Assembly (NCBI GenBank): GCA_001599595.1
Contig: BCHH01000002.1
Coordinates: 3,266,427 to 3,330,426, forward strand
DNA from: Beverwykella pulmonaria
Taxonomy: Eukaryota; Ascomycota; Dothideomycetes; Pleosporales; Melanommataceae
Length of the DNA stretch: 64,000 bases
Reading direction: 5' to 3'
The notes beneath the pieces were generated by a model. The model had not been told where the DNA came from. It searched no databases and saw only the letters and a program-made list of their open reading frames with translations. Position numbers and translations under genes: made by a program. Positions 9,713-21,045 of this stretch are shown piece by piece. Numbering within the stretch: the stretch's first letter is position 1; each line of letters opens with the position of its first letter.

Positions 9713-10899
9713 ATGGGCATCCCGAATACCCAGAAGGCAGCTATCAAGACCGGGAAAGGCGATACCGCGAAAGTCGAGGTCAAATCTATCGAAGTCCCAC
9801 AGCCAGCGTCCGACCAGATCCTGGTCAAAATCAACTACAGCGGGCTCTGTGCTTCCGACAAATCGCTTCTTCACGATGAATGGGACTTCTCAGGCGTCGC
9901 CATGCAGCCCCAAACCCATGGCATTGCCGGCCATGAGGGCGCCGGCACCGTCGTGGCTGTCGGATCTGATGTGAAGGATCTCTGGAAAGAAGGAGATCGG
10001 GCTGGGATCAAGTGGATCGCAAGCGTCTGCCGCCAGTGCGAGTTCTGCACAAATGGGGTCGACGAGTGTCACTGCCCGAAGCAGTTGAACAGCGGGTTCA
10101 GCATCGCAGGTACATTCCAGGAGTACGCACTCACGGATGCGAGATATGCTACTCGCCTACCAGACCGAGTCAAAGACGAAGAGGCGGGCCCGATCATGTG
10201 CGGTGGCGTGACTGCATATGTTGCCTGCAAAAGGAGCTGCGTGAAGCCCGGACAATGGATTGTATTGCCGGGTGCTGGCGGTGGTATGTTACTAAATATA
10301 TCACACCAGTGTGGATACTGACTCGGTGCAGGCCTCGGCCATCTCGCAGTGCAATATGCCAAAGCTATGGGCATGCGAGTCATCGCGGTAGATGGTGGCA
10401 ATGCAAAACGCGATCTGTGCCTCAAGCTCGGTGCCGAACAGTTCATCGACTTTACAACGGCCAAGGATATTCCTAGTGAAGTGATGAAAATTACAACGTA
10501 TGGCGCTCATGGTGTTTTGGTGACGGCGGCGACCAAAGCTGGCTATGAAATGGCGCCGCATCTTCTTCGGCCGGGGGGAACAATGGTCTGTGTTGGGTTG
10601 CCGAAAGATCCCACAGTCATCGCCGGTGCACCTCCGATCATGATGTGCATGAAGAAGTTGAACGTTGTAGGCAGCGTTGTCGGGACGTTGAAGGATGTGG
10701 AAGAGGTGAGTTGCAACGTCCAGTTATCTTGGCTCCTGTTGGTTGACTAATGTATAATCAGGCGCTTGACTTTACTGCCCGTGGCCTTGTGCATCCAATT
10801 CTAACCCATGGCGGACTAGAAGATATCAACAAACTGATGGATGACATGAATAGTGGCAGACTTGCTGGTCGTGCTGTTATCAAGATTGGAGCTTCGTAG
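9713..10899 (+). CDS. Zinc-dependent alcohol dehydrogenase
   Basis: Three exons (9713-10283, 10332-10705, 10762-10899) give 360 residues, the usual size for the medium-chain, yeast-type tetrameric ADH family, which oxidises primary alcohols with NAD. Catalytic zinc ligands fit Cys in SGLCASDKSLL and His in the GHEGAGTV block. The structural zinc site is the cysteine cluster CRQCEFCTNGVDECHC. The Rossmann loop GAGGGLGHLAVQYAKAMGMR spans the first intron, followed by an acidic residue (VIAVDGG) that favours NAD over NADP. Intron 1 starts GTATGT and intron 2 starts GTGAGT with a CTAAT-like branch site. The residue after the catalytic Cys (CASD rather than the common CHTD) suggests a somewhat different substrate pocket. 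Probably cytosolic; no targeting peptide seen. Confidence 0.9.
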
Positions 10900-11240
10900 A
10901 CCGAAAGCTTGCAATGCACCATTCTAGTAATGACCGCGGTCGTCATGAGTTCGTCAAAACGTTAACAATTGCGACGATGCGTAATAGTGAGAGTCATTTT
11001 AGCTGCATAGAATGAATAAGCATATAGCGATACTAGTTTCATTTATTTAGGATATTCTATCGCGAAATAGTGAATCAGAACCACAATCCACTCAAATACT
11101 TACCTAGGCCGCTTCTGTCAAACAAACTATTCAGGGCTGAATTCGTCTTTGCAACGCTTGTAGCATGGTCCGTCCCTCCTCCGTCGAGCGGTTCTTGGCC
11201 AGGCTGGTAATGTTCTATCTTCAGGTCCGACATTCTATTC
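10900..11240. other. Intergenic between convergent genes
   Basis: The 3' regions of the alcohol dehydrogenase (+) and the RHS/Crinkler-type gene (-). No ORF of note. Confidence 0.5.
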
Positions 11241-13596
11241 TCAACCTTCCTGTGCCTTGGCTAGCTCAATCGCCGGTACAAACATAACGTACTCCTTGAG
11301 GTTGTGCCACGAGACATCTGGCTGTCGCTCCTCCGAATTGTTCAAGACTGGCCTCCATGCAGGTATTTTCAATCCATCTATCTCATTCATACGCGTCAAC
11401 AAAACGAGGACATAGTGGTAGTAAATCCGGACTCCTTTCAGGTTTGAGGGGATAGCATTCTTGACATGATCGAGTCCTTTGGCGATAATTTGGTGATCTG
11501 GATCCACATTTAACTGAAGGAAGACGATGTGGATGTCGGCTCCACCCCTCCGTTGCTTGCCTATGAAGAGAGCGGCATCCTAGCTTGCCCAATTCTGTCC
11601 GCAAGGGATAAGATATTGAATGGCCGGAGGGTCACCTGGCTCAAGAATCACCGCTTTTATCGCCTCTTTGAGTTCCTTCTCGAAATATAAGCTTCCATCA
11701 GTGTCATTTCCGACAAAGATCCATTTGGACGTTGGTTCTTGACTCAAACCATTCCACGGCATATCCGCGGCATTTGCGGAAGATGCTAATTCCAGATGCG
11801 GGCCGTTCTTCGAGCGTAACAAGTGGCACCGTGGCATTGTGTTGGGATCTTGCTTTTGAAATCTCTGTAGAAACATCGTCTGAAATTGTTTCCTAGCGGC
11901 AACGCGAGTCTCAGGGTTGCGGAGGAAAATGGTTAGGGTCTCCCAATTTAGTTTCCACTCCCATACCTCTTGAACTTCAGAAACAAGCTGAGCAATGCGA
12001 AAGGTCGCGAAGCTAAGCTTATACATATCTTTTATCCTGTTGTCCCTGTCCATATTCACTAAGGCACTTGGTATCATCAAATGGGTCCCAGTGTCCCAAA
12101 GCTCATCCATATCGTAAAGCCTTAGACCTGATAGCATTCCTTCAATAAGCCTTTTTACTCGTTGCTCTTTTTCTTGGTACCATTCAGAAAGGGTTCCCTC
12201 GTTTAAATGAGAAATTGCCTCTTTGCAATCCCGTCGGCAGCATCGGAAATCTCTGGCCCATTCTTGATACATCCAATAGACAATAAAGCTGTCGAACTTC
12301 TGAATTCGGGACCTAGATTAGGCGGGCTCAGTCAGCAGGCAACTAGTAAGAGATATCTAAGAGTTCGACTTACAATAGATAAACAATCTCATGACATGAA
12401 GGTTGTGGCACAATAAGTTCACGGGCACCCGATTGCTTTTTCCAATTTTTCAAATCCAAGTTTGGCATGGTTGGCGAAGTCACAACAATAATTCTGTTGC
12501 AGAAATTGAGAACGCCCGATGGATATACGTTAGGACCGTCTGCGTTCACGAGTAGATAACATGGCTTTCCATCATTGTACTTTAAAGCGTCTTCATAGAA
12601 GACTTGATGGACGCCATCATCATCAAAAACATACCCCAGCATCCAGTTAGATAATTCCGACTGGAGGATAACACGCTGACCCCGGGCGATGAGGTGGAAG
12701 AGTAGGTATCCGACAAGGGCAACGCTCTTACCTAGATTATGGTTAGCTATGCAAACTGAAGAAGACATGAAGGGTAAACACTTACCAATACCTTCATTTC
12801 CAATAACAACCAGTCGTTTAGGAAAGGATTTGTTATCGAGTTCTCTCACCAATTCCACCATCCATGATTGAGCTAATAAGGGCCGTTGGATATTCTGAAG
12901 CAAAGGAGAATAGGGTGCGGGAGGAGGCTCAGCGTCGACGTAGCGGATTGTAACAGTGCCTGATTTTGCTGCATCGTACGCTTTTCGCAGATTACCCACT
13001 GCTTGCTTTACCTCATCATTGTCGTTGACCTCCCTAGCTTCGCTGGCGTCCTGAAGGGCATTACTGAGGGCTTTGCAAGCCTCATCTAGCGTCTGATCAT
13101 GCTTAGGAAAGCTGAAATTTTCCACTTTATCAATGTCTTCCATCGGTTTATTGCGAAGGGCTCTGGCAGAAGTGTAGAACTTTTCCCACTTGGATGTAGT
13201 AATCACAGATTCTGTGGCGTCGTTAGCTTGCAGTCTACGTGGTGTGCATGGCATGAAAGATGGTATCTTACTCTGCTTTTTCACGAGCTTCTCTGATAGA
13301 CGCCCAAGCGTTGCGGCTGCTCTAGGAGATATCCCCAAACAATGTGCGATGAAGCGCCTATCGCCGTTGGTCAACAAGAAAACCTTCCCGGTGATGCGGT
13401 GCTTTCTTAAATTCTCGCACTCCTCCCCACTGAGTAGGTTATTTTCCGTTCGCTGGATCCACCCAATCAGCTCATCCACGGACCATTCTGCTGGGGGTTT
13501 TGTGCGGCTGGCTTGCTCGTAGTCATGCTCTAGTTTCTGTCTCTTTAGAAGTCTTGTATGGTTGGCCTTGGGCTCGTGTTCTGCTTGGGTGACCAT
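11241..13596 (-). CDS. RHS/Crinkler-type protein: SAM-like, P-loop NTPase and nuclease-like tail, interrupted near the end
   Basis: Exons 13596-12786, 12731-12374 and 12312-11580 encode 633 residues up to an in-frame TAG (11580-11582). The same frame then stays open to a TGA at 11241-11243. The N-terminus has a SAM-like fold (WSVDELIGWIQ ... RITGKVFLL). Next is a P-loop (VVIGNEGIGKS, split by intron 1), a Walker B-like strand (PCYLLVNADG), and a TSPTMPNLDLKNWKK ... LIVPQPS segment like the sensor region of RHS/Crinkler NTPases. The part beyond the TAG holds a short Q/H motif (FLQLNVDPDH) like the restriction-endonuclease-type domain ending these proteins. Either the gene is a young pseudogene or a weak 72-nt intron (11580-11651) skips the stop. 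Related proteins act as inter-organism or intragenomic effectors; the role here is unknown. It is divergent to the NLR gene. Confidence 0.65.
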
Positions 13597-14371
13597 GGCG
13601 GGAACTAGTTTGTGATTGTGAGCGTGTGTGTGTATGTGTGTATGTGGTTGTAGGTGTAGGAGTGATGGAGCGAGATTGCTTTTGAGTCATTCGTGAAGTG
13701 TATTACATGGACTGCTAAGCGAGCTGCTGCCTGGCTCTTGGCGTGCGGCAAGAAAGAGTGGCAAGAAAGCTTTGTTGGTAAAGAATCAGTCAGAGATGCC
13801 ATCAATCAAGTCAATCCGCTCTTCAAAACTGAACGCTAACCCAATAGGGTAGGGTTTAAGCCTGTACTAGTAATTGCTAGGCTCGAGTAGGTAATCAATC
13901 AAGTCAATCTTCACCTCCTCAGGCCCACTTAATTGCGGGTTGTTAACCTGGTGATGTCCCGCTCTCAGTTGCCAACAATTAGGCCGGTAAAAAGGTCGGG
14001 CCGGGCACCTGAGCCGATTGGCGCTAATAGTGGCACGTGCGCTCGAGCCACTGTCACGTCCGCACGTGTGTGGGTGACTGAGATATCTCGGCTGTGTCGC
14101 TGCTGAGAATCCTTGCACCGGCTGCGCTATCTCTACCTCGCTCCTCCTCCCTCCTTCTCGTCACGATGATTACATTTCATTTCCTTCAAACCATGCCTGT
14201 CTCGTGCTTTTGCAAGATGCTGAGTACTTGATGCCATTTTCGACAAGTGGAGAATATCCCTACGACTGAACAGAACCGTCCAAACGCGACTGAACACTGG
14301 AGTTCAAAATTTGACCTCCCGAAACACTCATGCCTTGAAATACTTCTGCATGACAAGCCTCATCCCCGACG
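13597..14371. promoter_or_regulatory. Shared 775-bp divergent promoter region of the RHS-type and NLR genes
   Basis: The minus-strand gene starts at 13596 and the plus-strand NLR at 14372. Next to the former is a GT-rich simple repeat (13612-13660, GTGTGTGTGT/ATGTGTGTAT). The phrase AATCAAGTCAATC occurs twice (about 13803 and 13896). No ORF is convincing. Co-regulation is possible but not shown by the sequence. Confidence 0.5.
13612..13660. repeat. GT-rich simple sequence repeat
   Basis: Imperfect (GT)n/(GTAT)n tract just upstream of the start codon of the minus-strand RHS/Crinkler-type gene, thus within its 5' leader or core promoter. Confidence 0.75.
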
Positions 14372-17300
14372 ATGCCAAAGAGAGATTTTGCGCAGGACAA
14401 GAATCAGGAAGCTACGTCCGGGCTAGAGAAGAGAAGGAAACCAAATTTGGACCCTGTTCAGACCCAAGCGACCGACAGACCCAAGCAGAAATTAACACAT
14501 GATGATTATACCGTCGGCTGGATCTGCGCCATAGCTACCGAGTATGTTGCCGCCCAAGCCTTTCTCGACGAAAAGTACGACAGACCAGAATACTTGCCCC
14601 GCAATGACTGCAATGATTACACACTAGGCAGAGTCGGGAAACACAATATTGTCATCGCCGTCTTACCCGATGGAGAGTATGGCATATCCTCCGCAGCAAG
14701 CGTAGCAAGAGATATGCTGCACAGCTTTCCTAGCATCAGGGTGGGCCTAATGGTTGGCATTGGCGGTGGTGCGCCCAGTCAACAGCATGATATTCGTCTA
14801 GGCGATATTGTTGTAAGCGGCAGTATATTCCAGTATGACTTTGGCAAAACAATCCAAGGTCGGAGCTTCCAACCAACAGGTTTCTTAAACCGCCCACCAA
14901 CAGTCCTGCGAACTGCAATCAATGGACTCAAGGCCGAATATGAGTGCGAAGGCCATCAGCTTGAAGAGGCTATTAACCGTATTCTGGAGAAGAAGCCAAG
15001 ACTACGGAAGAAATATCAGCGACCAGACCCAAGTAGCGATAGGCTGTACCAAAGCAGTGTCGTCCATCCAGGTGGTGAATCAAGTTGTGCAGCAGTCTGC
15101 GGCGATAACCAGTCAAGCCTCATTGTACGACGCGAACGGACAGAACACGAAGATAATCCTACGATTCACTACGGCACAATAGCTTCAGCAAATCAGTTAA
15201 TGAAGGACGCTTCCATACGGGATAAACTGATAGCAGAGAAGAATGTTCTTTGCTTCGAAATGGAAGCGGCAGGCCTGGTGAATCATTTCCCGTGTCTTGT
15301 CATTCGCGGTATATGCGACTACTCAGATAGCCATAAGAACAAAGAGTGGCAAGGATATGCAGCAATGGCGGCGTCTGCATATGCAAAAGATCTTCTCTAT
15401 CGTATTGCACCAACACGGTTGGAAAATGAGGAGAAAATCATAACGATGCTCAATTCTTGTTCATAACCCCATGCCCCTTAGTATTGGGACTGTATGACTA
15501 ATGGCTACTGCAGTCCAAGAGAGTCTCCAGAGCACCCAAAATACCATAAAAAATTTGGAAATCGTGCATCAAAATGAACAACTCGACCGCTGGATATCCG
15601 CCCCAGACCCATCCACCAATTTCAACAAAGCTTTGCAGCAACGTCAAGAAGGCACAGGGCTTTGGTTCTTGCAGAGTCAAGCTTTTGCAGGCTGGAAAGC
15701 GCAGGCTAACTCCTTTCTATGGCTTCATGGTAAGCCAGGATGTGGAAAAACAATACTGAGTGCCGCCATCCTCGAGGACCTACAGAGCAGCCCAATGAAC
15801 CATCCTCTTCTCTACTTCTACTGCGACTTTAGCGATACCAGTAAGCAAACTTTAGAGAAGATTGTCCGCTCTCTCATCAGTCAACTCTACTACCAGCAGG
15901 CGGCTGCTCGAGTATCACTGGATCAACTCTTTTCCTCTCACAGTGAAGGGAAAAAGCAGCCTCCATGCGAAGCACTCTGCAATACATTTATACACATGGT
16001 TAGAAGTGTCCCAGAGGTCTGGGTTATACTTGACGCTCTCGATGAATGCACGACCAAAAAAGGTGTGTGGACTGAAGGAATTCTTTCTTGGATGGAACAT
16101 ATCCTGCAATCAGAACAAGGAAATGTCCATCTTCTCATAACAAGTCGGCCAGAACAGGACATACAGACTGAAGTCGGCAGATGGACCCACAGCAAGAACA
16201 TAGTCCCTATTCAAAGCAGCCTTATTGCCGATGATATCTGCGCATACGTTCAGACAAGGATCAGACAGGATAAGGATCTTAAACGATGGCAATCGCGACA
16301 TGACGTTCAACGTGAGATAGAGACCACTCTGATAGAAAATGCGGATGGAATGTATGCTTATCCTCCATTATGTTATGTCATTGGTTATCAATGGATATAC
16401 TAAGATTAGATAGGTTTCGGTGGGCTGCATGTCAGCTGGATGCTCTAGCTAAGTGCCTAGAATACCGAAGTCTCCAAAATACCCTTGCCACACTCCCAAA
16501 GACATTGGACCAGACGTATGAACGGATTTTACAAGGCATCCCTGATGAGTACCTTGAAAATGCAATCCGAATTCTTCAGCTCTTAACTTATTCCGAGATG
16601 CCATTACAAGTCAAGGAAGTCGTAGACGCAATAACGGTGAATCCTGCATATAAACCACACTTCGACCCAAAAAATAGGATGCCAGAGCCACAAGAGATAT
16701 CGCTATACTGTTCAAGCTTGGTGGTTTTAGTATCCAATAATCACGACACGCGTTATAAAGCGGACAGCTCCGAAGACAGCTCCAAAAGGGATAACTATGA
16801 TAAAGATCCTATTCTTCAATTAGCACATTTCTCAGTAAAGGAGTATCTGACATCGAATCGAATCATGGAAAAGTTTGCTGAGGACTTTAAAGAAGCTACA
16901 GCTAGGACATCCATTGCAACAATTTCCATAGCTTACCTACTAGATATAAGCCGGGATGATTCAGTAGACCGGATAAAAGAGCTTTTTCCGTTTGCAGACT
17001 ATTCCGCCCGGTACTGGATGAGAAATGCTGCCGTGCGCAAAGAAGGGGACAATGACGTACATAAGTTAGCTATGGAATTCTTCCGAAAGGGCCCATACAC
17101 TAGCTGGTATCGACTATATGATCCGGATAGACCTTGGGACGGTGGACGATACAACACAAAAAATTCTCCAGCTGCTCCCTTGTATTATGCGTCGCTAGGA
17201 GGTTTAATATTGGAGGTTGAAAGTCTAGTATCAAGCGCCGATTTGAATGCTACGGGGGGATACTACGGCAATGCTCTTCAGGCGGCTTCAGCTGAAGGCC

Positions 17301-19816
17301 ATGAGCAAATTGTCAAGCTGTTGCTAGACAAGGGCGCTGACATCAACGCGCAATGCGGTGACTACGGCAATGCTCTCCAGGCGGCTTCATGTGAAGGCTA
17401 TGAGCAGATCTTTAAGCTACTGCTAGAAAGGGGCGCCGACGTCAACACGCAAGGTGGATTGTACGGTAATGCTCTCCAGGCGGCTTCAGCTGGAGGCCAT
17501 GAGCAGATCGTTAATCTGCTACTAGCCAAAGACGCCGATGTCAACGCGCAAGGCGGTGTTTACGGCAATGCCCTCCAGGCGGCTTCCGCTGGAGGTCATG
17601 AGCAGATCGTTAAGCTACTACTAGACAAGGGCGCTGACATCAACGCGCAAGGCGGTGACTACTGCAATGCTCTCCAGGCAGCTTCAAGTGGAGGTCATGA
17701 GCAGATCGTTAAGCTGCTGTTAGACAAGGGCGCTGACGTCAACGTGCAAGGTGGACCTTACGGCAATGCTCTCCAGGCGGCTTCAACTGGAGGCTATGAG
17801 CAGATAATTAAGCTGCTGCTAGACACGGGCGCCGACGTCAATGCACAAAGTGGATTAGGCGGCAATGCTCTCCAAGCAGCTTCACGCAAAGGCCATGAGC
17901 AGGTCGTTAAGCTACTGCTAGACAAGGGCGCCAACGTCAATGCGCAAGGCGGTAACGACGGCAATTCTCTCCAAGCGGCTTCCCTTGAAGGCCATGAGCA
18001 GATCGTTAAGCTACTACTAGACAAGGGCGTCGACGCCAATGCGCAAGGTGGATTATACGACAATGCTCTCCAAGCGGCTTCAGCTAGAGGCCACGAGCAG
18101 ATCGTCAAGCTGCTGCTAGACAATGGCACTGACATCAACGCGCAAGGCGGTGACTACGGCAATGCTCTCCAGGTGGCTTCAACTGGAGGCCATGAGGGGG
18201 TCGTTAAGCTACTACTAGACAAGGGTGCCTACGTCAACGCCCAAGGTGGATACTACAATAATGCTCTCCAGGCGGCTTCAGCTAGAGGCCACGAACAGAT
18301 CGTCAAGCTGCTGCTAGACAAGGGCGCTGACATCAACGCGCAAGGGGGTGACTACGGTAATGCTCTCCAAGCGGCTTCACGTGAACGCCATGAGGGGATC
18401 GTTAAGCTACTACTAGACAAGGGCGCCGAAGTTCACGTGCAATGCGGTGAATACCGCAATGCTCTCCAGGCGGCCTCAGCTGGAGGCCATGAGGGGGTCG
18501 TTAAGCTGCTACTAGACACGGGTGCCGACGTCAACGCGCAAGGTGGATACTACGGCAATGCTCTCCAGGCGGCCTCAGCTGGAGGCCATGAGGGAGTCGT
18601 TAAGCTGCTACTAGACACGGGCGCCGACGTCAACGCTCAAGGCGGATTATACGACAATGCCCTCCAAGCGGTTTCACGCAATGGCAATGAGCAGGTCGTT
18701 AAGCTGCTGCTAGACATGGGCGCCGACGTCAATGCACAAAGTGGATTAGACGACAATGCTCTCCAGGAGGCTTCAGCTGGAGGCCATGAGCAAATTGTTA
18801 AGCTGTTGCTAGACAAGGGCGCCAACGTCAACGCGCAAGGTGGAAACTACGGCAATGCTCTCCAGGCGGCTTCACGTGAAGGCTTTGAGCAGGTCGTTAA
18901 GCTGCTACTAGATAAGGGCGCTGACGTCAACGCGCAAGGTGGTGAAGACGGCAATGCTCTCCAGGCGGCTTCAATTGGAGGCTATGAGCAAATCGTTAAG
19001 CTACTACTAGACACGGGCGCCAACGTCAACGTGCACGGCGGTGACTACGGTAATGCTCTCCAAGCGGCTTCACATGAAGGTCATGAGCAGATCGTGAAAC
19101 TGCTACTAGACAAGGGCGCTGACGTCAACGCGCAAAGCGGTGACTACGGCAATGCTCTCCAGGCGGCTTCAATTGGAGGCTATGAGCAAATTGTTAAGCT
19201 ACTACTAGACACGGGTGCCGACGTCAACGCGCAAGGTGGATACTACGGCAGTGCTCTCCAGGCGGCTTCAGCTGGAGGCTATGAGCAGGTCGTTCAGCTG
19301 CTGCTAGACACGGGCGCTGACGTCAACGTGCACGGCGGTGATTACGGCAATGCTCTCCAGGCGGCTTCATATGAAGGCCATGAGCAGATCGTTAAGCTGC
19401 TGCTGGGCGAAGGCGCTGACGTCAACGTGCAAGGCGGTGACTACGGTTATGCTCTCCAGGCGGCTTCAGCTGGAGGCCATGAGGGGATCGTTAAGTTGCT
19501 GCTAGACACGGGCGCCGACGTCAACGTGCACGGCGGTGACTACGGCAATGCTCTCCAGGCGGCTTCACATGAAGGCCATGAGCAGATCGTCAGGCTGCTT
19601 CTAGATAAGGACACCAATGTCAACGTGCAAGGTCGGACCTACCGCAATGCTCTCCAAGCGGCTTCACGTGAAGGCCATGAGCAGATCGTTAAACTGTTGC
19701 TAGATAAAGGCGTCAACGTCAACGCACAAAGTGGTTTAGACGACAATGCTCTCCAGGCGGCTTCAACTGGAGGCTATGAGGAGATCGTTAAGCTACTGCT
19801 AAACAAAGACACCTAG
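14372..19816 (+). CDS. NLR-type receptor: nucleoside-phosphorylase-like, NACHT and 26 ankyrin repeats
   Basis: Exons 14372-15458, 15514-16351 and 16414-19816 give 1775 residues. Residues about 44-355 are a PNP_UDP-type domain ([55 protein letters not shown]), a common N-terminal domain of fungal NLRs. A NACHT NTPase follows, with Walker A GKPGCGKT at about 435, Walker [12 protein letters not shown], and LLITSRPE. A helical part comes next ([26 protein letters not shown]). Residues about 923-1775 are 25 full 33-residue ankyrin repeats plus a 28-residue last one. Intron 2 has a good GTATGC donor. Intron 1 has an ideal CTAAT branch site but an unusual GTTCAT donor. Fungal NLRs are thought to sense non-self and trigger heterokaryon incompatibility or defence; the ligand is unknown. 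Splicing of intron 1 is the least certain point. Confidence 0.85.
17255..19813 (+). repeat. Array of 25.8 near-identical 99-bp ankyrin units
   Basis: Twenty-five tandem 99-bp units and a final 84-bp unit lie within the NLR gene. The encoded unit is close to [20 protein letters not shown] followed by [13 protein letters not shown]. Most positions are nearly invariant across all copies. Changes cluster at unit positions 3-5, 13, 14 and 16 and, less, 18, 26 and 29. This is the high-internal-conservation pattern described for fungal NLR repeat domains, kept uniform by recombination between units and expected to vary in copy number between strains. Confidence 0.9.
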
Positions 19817-21045
19817 GAATACTTTAATAGATAAACAATACTAAAAGTTTGTATATTTGTCTCTTCTCATATATAACACAATAACAAGGGGGTGGCTGTG
19901 CCGCACCGGTTACACCCTTGTGAGTGTCAATATCTGAAGTTGAACAGTAGAAAAAGCAGAGTAGCATTGGATAACTATAGCTAGTGTTAAAACTAACAAG
20001 GCAGACATAGTATCATCCGAAACCTTAGAGTAAGCCCTGAACTCAGCTGCTCCCATTTTCGGAGGCGCAACTTGCAAGAAATGGTGTCTAAACCAATTCA
20101 ACTTGGTTTATAAGGGAAGGTTACTGTGTAGAGAAACTAATGTACTTCAAACAAGTCGTCCATACATGGCCCTCCATAAATGAATAGCTAGCATTATTGC
20201 AAATCAAGACCGTATACAAAATCTTTACAAAGTTACTAGAAAAATACTTAGAAATATATAGCGTTCCTATACAATAATAAGTATTTTTCTCTAACACTGT
20301 TCCACTTGCACTATATTAAATTGTTAACGAACCTGCAAGAAGCGCGTTTAAGTCTGTACACTAGCTAAAATGAGATAGATACAGATAGCAACTATCTAGA
20401 AACTTAGGATCCTACAAAGAGCTAACGTTATTATAATTGCCTCTAATCACCTACAATTGGTGACGGTGCTTGCTCGTCAAGCCCGGTTAGAAGCTACAGG
20501 CTACAAGGTCGCACGGCAGGCCATATTAGCCACGGCATAACACTGCGCTCATGGCATTTCCCTCTCTATTTAAGGGCGATCCCTCTTTGTACTTTTCATC
20601 TGCCCATATTAGCGTAGCTGAAGTAGAGCCAACTTATCCCGTCAACCGCGTCCCCCATCCTCGATGATGAAGACCGAGCTTGTCATCACAAAGTGATCAT
20701 TTTCTTATCAAGCACACACGTATACCCAAGAAATGTCTGGTGGACTTAAACACTCTGTTATTTCTGTCGTTCTATTTTAATACAAGGAGTTGGTGAATAT
20801 AATATGCAGGGGTGGTCATATGGCATTGTTCTAGGTGTGTCTATTGGATGATGTCGTTGAGGACGCTTGGTTATTCTGATGTTCAATAATAGGCATTTCC
20901 TTCGTGCTCGACCGTCTACAATGGTACTTTTCATGCCAATTAGAGCAAGTGGGTGTGAATTGACCAGCAATGCGCGCACCTCGGGGCTCTCCTATAGACA
21001 GCATTGCTGGGAAATTACTTTGTTGATCGCACTGGCAGTTTCCAT
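19817..21045. other. AT-rich intergenic stretch after the NLR gene
   Basis: No gene supported. Includes a probable decayed MITE fragment (about 20164-20225) and long A/T runs. A plus-strand frame at 20867-21388 overlaps the opposite membrane-protein gene and looks like a shadow. Confidence 0.45.
20164..20225. mobile_element. Possible decayed fragment of the same MITE family
   Basis: TACATGGCCCTCCATAAATG followed by AATAGCTAGC resembles the left arm of the element at 7012, and GTATACAAAATCTTTACAAA resembles its interior. No matching right arm was found, so this is a partial or degraded copy at best. Confidence 0.35.

Noticed and set aside
17794..18831. Minus-strand open frames rich in Ser/Leu/Ala opposite the NLR repeats
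   Set aside because: They are the repeated complement of the ankyrin array; they recur with the 99-base period and have no start context or domain.
17255..19813. Regular direct repeats that could suggest a CRISPR array or minisatellite
   Set aside because: The unit is 99 bases, in frame and encodes ankyrin repeats; there are no spacers.
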